From JAJDAT01 sp964570665 (GTDB taxonomy: Bacteria; Nitrospinota; Nitrospinia; Nitrospinales; JAJDAT01), in the NCBI GenBank assembly GCA_964570665.1, contig CAZMZH010000008.1:124001-188000 (forward strand): a stretch of DNA of 64,000 nt, in the 5' to 3' direction. Positions 61,614 through 64,000 of this stretch are shown in pieces (position 1 is the first letter of the stretch; the number at the start of each line of letters is the position of its first letter). Below the pieces are notes generated by a model, which worked only from the letters and a program-made list of their open reading frames with translations, did not search any database and had not been told where the DNA came from. A program made the position numbers and the translations under genes.

Positions 61614-63187
61614 TGCCTGCATCTTTTCCCATAGATTACATTTTGGAACGACTCCCTGAATTATGGCAAAGAACTTACGAACATCTTTTTTTAACGGGGA
61701 TATCTACTGGAATAGCGACTTTTCTTGGAGTTTCGCTAGGAGTACTGACTTTCCGTAATTCCAAATTAAGCGGTTTACTTCTTGCCATTGTTAGTGTCTT
61801 ACAAACAATTCCGAGCTTGGCCATACTCGTAATTCTTTTAGTTTTATTTCAAAAAATAGGAGTGTTGCCGGCTTTAACGGCTCTCGTTCTTTATGCTTTA
61901 CTTCCAATAGTTCGGAATACGCTTGTGGGATTAAGGTCCGTTCCCAAAGAAACTCTCGAAGCTGCAATTGGATTGGGGATGACAAATTGGCAAGAAATTA
62001 GAATAGTGAGAATCCCTATTGCCATTCCTGTAATCATGGCTGGAATCCGCACAGCGGCTGTAGTGGGCGTTGGAATAGCGACCTTATCCGCTTTTATTGG
62101 AGCTGGCGGTTTGGGAGAATTCATTAATCGCGGACTCGCGCTTTCTAATACGCGTTTGATTTGTCTAGGAGCCATTCCCTCGGCGCTATTAGCGCTTATT
62201 GTGGATTTTTTGTTAGGTACATTAGAGAAATCGCTTCGACCAAAACAAAAAACAAATCCGATATTTAAGTTTCAAAAAGTCGCCGCTGTTTTAATTTTGG
62301 TTTTATTGTCTATTGGAAGCGCTTTAAATTATTCAAAAAATTCGAATCAAAACTTTCAACAACAAGATAACTTAGATAACGTAATTAAAATCGCTTCAAA
62401 GAACTTTACCGAGCAACATATATTGGGAGAATTGATGGCGCAAATAATAGAAACTAGAACCGATCTTCGCGTAGAACGGAAGTTTAACTTGGGAGGAACG
62501 CTAATTTGCCATGAAGCGTTAAAAAGGGGAGAAATTGATTTGTACGCTGAATATACAGGAACGGGATTAATGGCAATTTTAAATAAGTCCGCTATCGCCG
62601 ATGCAGATAAAGCTTACAAATTGACCGCCAGGCTCTATCGCGAAAAATTTAATCTCATTTGGTTAAATCCTTTTGGTTTTAATAATACTTATACCCTTAC
62701 GGTTCGTAAAGAAGACGCTCTAAAATATAATTGGAAAAGGATTTCCGATTTAGGTTCTTCAGCTTCGAATTTAGTGGCGGGGTTTACTCCAGAATTTCAA
62801 GAAAGGCCGGATGGGTATCGAAATTTGCAAAAGGCGTTTGGATTTCGGTTTGGCAATGTTAAAGATCTGGATCCAAGTTTGACTTACCTGGCAATTTCTA
62901 AAAAAGAAGTGGATATTATTGATGGTTTTTCGACAGATGGACGTATTCCCGCTTATGAATTGATTTCACTCCAAGACGATAAAAACTTTTTTCCTCCCTA
63001 TTATGCCGCTCCAGTTATTCGTCGGGATACTATAAAGCGATTTCCAGAACTCAAAAAAGCGCTGTCTCCTTTAGCGAATGCCATTAATAATGCGGCAATG
63101 ACAGGACTTAATTTTGAAGTGGATGAAAAAAAGCGAGATGTCAAAGAAGTCGTTGCGGAATATTTGAAGTCTAAAATTGGAGATTGA
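61613..63187 (+). CDS. Fused permease and substrate-binding protein of the osmoprotectant importer
   Basis: A 524-aa fusion. Residues 1-~235 form an OpuCB-like permease (LVILLVLFQKIGVLPALTAL, then the EAA-loop GLGMTNWQEIRIVRIPIAIP). After a hydrophobic anchor (~222-240), residues ~255-524 are the OpuCC/ProX-type binding protein: IKIASKNFTEQHILGELMAQ, KRGEIDLYAEYTGTGLMAIL and LTYLAISKKEVDIIDGFSTD. The fusion tethers the binding protein to the outer face of the membrane, as in OpuA-type systems. Substrates of this family are glycine betaine, choline or carnitine. The gene overlaps the ATPase by one base. Confidence 0.93.
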   Translation: MPASFPIDYILERLPELWQRTYEHLFLTGISTGIATFLGVSLGVLTFRNSKLSGLLLAIVSVLQTIPSLAILVILLVLFQKIGVLPALTALVLYALLPIVRNTLVGLRSVPKETLEAAIGLGMTNWQEIRIVRIPIAIPVIMAGIRTAAVVGVGIATLSAFIGAGGLGEFINRGLALSNTRLICLGAIPSALLALIVDFLLGTLEKSLRPKQKTNPIFKFQKVAAVLILVLLSIGSALNYSKNSNQNFQQQDNLDNVIKIASKNFTEQHILGELMAQIIETRTDLRVERKFNLGGTLICHEALKRGEIDLYAEYTGTGLMAILNKSAIADADKAYKLTARLYREKFNLIWLNPFGFNNTYTLTVRKEDALKYNWKRISDLGSSASNLVAGFTPEFQERPDGYRNLQKAFGFRFGNVKDLDPSLTYLAISKKEVDIIDGFSTDGRIPAYELISLQDDKNFFPPYYAAPVIRRDTIKRFPELKKALSPLANAINNAAMTGLNFEVDEKKRDVKEVVAEYLKSKIGD

Positions 63188-63532
63188 TTTTCTGAATTAT
63201 AGATGCGATCTGATATTAGTTTTTTAGTCACAGGAAAAAATATGTAGAAAACCTACTCCAAAATCCGACAATAAAACGTACAACTTTACGAAATAGTTAT
63301 TGGAGCCAAAACTAGGACTAATTAAGCGAAAAATTTATAGATGGTTTGGTTTTAAATATGAATGCTTATTATTGGAACTAGCGCGCCAAAGAATAAATTT
63401 CAGATTATTACGTCTTTAAGTTCGTGTATTTGGATAGAAGGAGGGGTGAGGCGAAATAATTTTTTGACAAGAGTTGTCTTCAGATTTAAACTTGATTCTG
63501 TTACAAGGAATTAAAATTAAAGGAGTTAACTT
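63188..63532. other. Intergenic region with promoter of the small basic protein
   Basis: A 345-bp gap. The only supported signal is a promoter at 63464-63492: TTGACA, a 17-base spacer and TAAACT, about 40 bases ahead of the next start codon. I see no gene or strong hairpin in the rest. Confidence 0.5.
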
Positions 63533-63721
63533 ATGACAATTGAAAGAAAACCAATAAACTTTGTTGCAAAGCAGCTTCAAAGCAAACGTTATCATGTGAA
63601 AAAGCAAGATAACAAAAGGGCTTACAACCGCGAGAGAGCAAAAAAGGAATTCAGGAAAGATTTAAAAGATATTATCAGAAAAGAAACGACGACTAACCGT
63701 TTTCTGAAGATAGCTGCCTGA
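63533..63721 (+). CDS. Small basic protein, 62 aa
   Basis: A 62-aa protein rich in Lys and Arg (YHVKKQDNKRAYNRERAKKE, then FRKDLKDIIRKE), predicted fully helical and strongly basic. A good AAAGGAG ribosome site and a promoter with a perfect -35 TTGACA precede it, so it is probably expressed. It could bind nucleic acid or ribosomes; I recognise no family. No gene follows before the end of the window. Confidence 0.6.
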   Translation: MTIERKPINFVAKQLQSKRYHVKKQDNKRAYNRERAKKEFRKDLKDIIRKETTTNRFLKIAA

Positions 63722-64000
63722 ATTCCTTTCTCCTCTAAATTTTCCCCCCGAAATAAAAACCCACTTTAACCTTTTATTCGATTTTCCCCCTTCTTGTAAT
63801 TTGAATTAGAAAGATCCCTCCATAAGTCCCCGTATCTATAAAACTTGATAATAACTCTTGATTCAGAATCAAATTAATTCTATCTCTATCTTAGGTTTAA
63901 ATCAGTTTGATATAGGTTTTGTCACAATTTGTGTACTGATGAGATAAACCCAAAAAGGGATAATTCTTATTGTTTTTTTGAAAGTAATATCGATTTTTGT
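63722..64000. other. Window-end intergenic region
   Basis: About 280 bases without a recognisable gene. One palindrome, TTGATTCAGAATCAA at 63858-63872 (7-bp arms around one base), could be an operator for a gene beyond the window. No terminator is obvious after the small basic protein. Confidence 0.4.

Overview
The window is an A+T-rich stretch of a Gram-negative bacterial chromosome. It encodes an outer-membrane TonB receptor, an MlaA homologue, Sec signal peptides and sigma-54 control. The combination of a DabA/DabB inorganic-carbon transporter, a P460-like multihaem cytochrome, an SmbP-like His-rich periplasmic protein and many membrane proteins with TPR or SGNH domains suits a marine chemolithoautotroph, and Nitrospinota-like lineages are my best guess. 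No rRNA or tRNA is present to confirm this, so the taxonomy is inference.

Layout. 1-4.1 kb: FAD-linked oxidase, a tiny membrane ORF, siroheme-type dehydrogenase and an SGNH/TPR protein. 4.3-9.5 kb: spoVG, then a sigma-54 activator with GAF sensors in an apparent operon with two membrane-anchored redox-like proteins. It is divergent from a well-matched -24/-12 promoter that drives flgB-fliE, and flgC is missing. 9.6-14.8 kb: SmbP-like protein and two divergent GT-C-like membrane proteins. 14.9-16.6 kb: a phosphatidylserine decarboxylase remnant, three single-domain receivers and a 28-aa membrane ORF. 16.8-24.9 kb: a five-gene operon of TonB receptor, P460-like six-haem cytochrome, YfiR, CHASE8-like histidine kinase and NarL-type regulator, with a 16-bp palindrome upstream. 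25-28.6 kb: IS6 transposase relic, double rhodanese, an acidic protein with ten 60-bp repeats and a LapA-domain protein. 28.8-44.5 kb: MFS/spermidine-synthase/TPR fusion, TPR protein, an MlaA with an odd N-terminus, a YyaL-type protein, a CHASE2 cyclase, two rRNA methyltransferase-like proteins and a Uup-type ABC-F protein.

45.3-51.9 kb is a four-gene dab operon (DabB, an extra antiporter-like subunit, DabA and a PII-like protein). 52.3-55.6 kb carries a methyltransferase, a DUF333 lipoprotein and a TetR regulator with two matching operators flanking it, followed by a tautomerase and an SDR. 55.7-59.4 kb has a NUDIX protein, a degenerate egtD tail, a cold-shock gene with a possible leader switch, and an EgtD-like methyltransferase divergent from a haem-oxygenase-like diiron enzyme. 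59.4-63.7 kb has another SGNH protein, an OpuC-type importer with fused permease and binding protein, and a small basic protein.

The most promising loci for new biology are the sigma-54/ferredoxin/flgB-fliE module, the P460-multihaem/TonB/YfiR/histidine-kinase operon, and the EgtD-diiron pair with its nearby vestigial copy.
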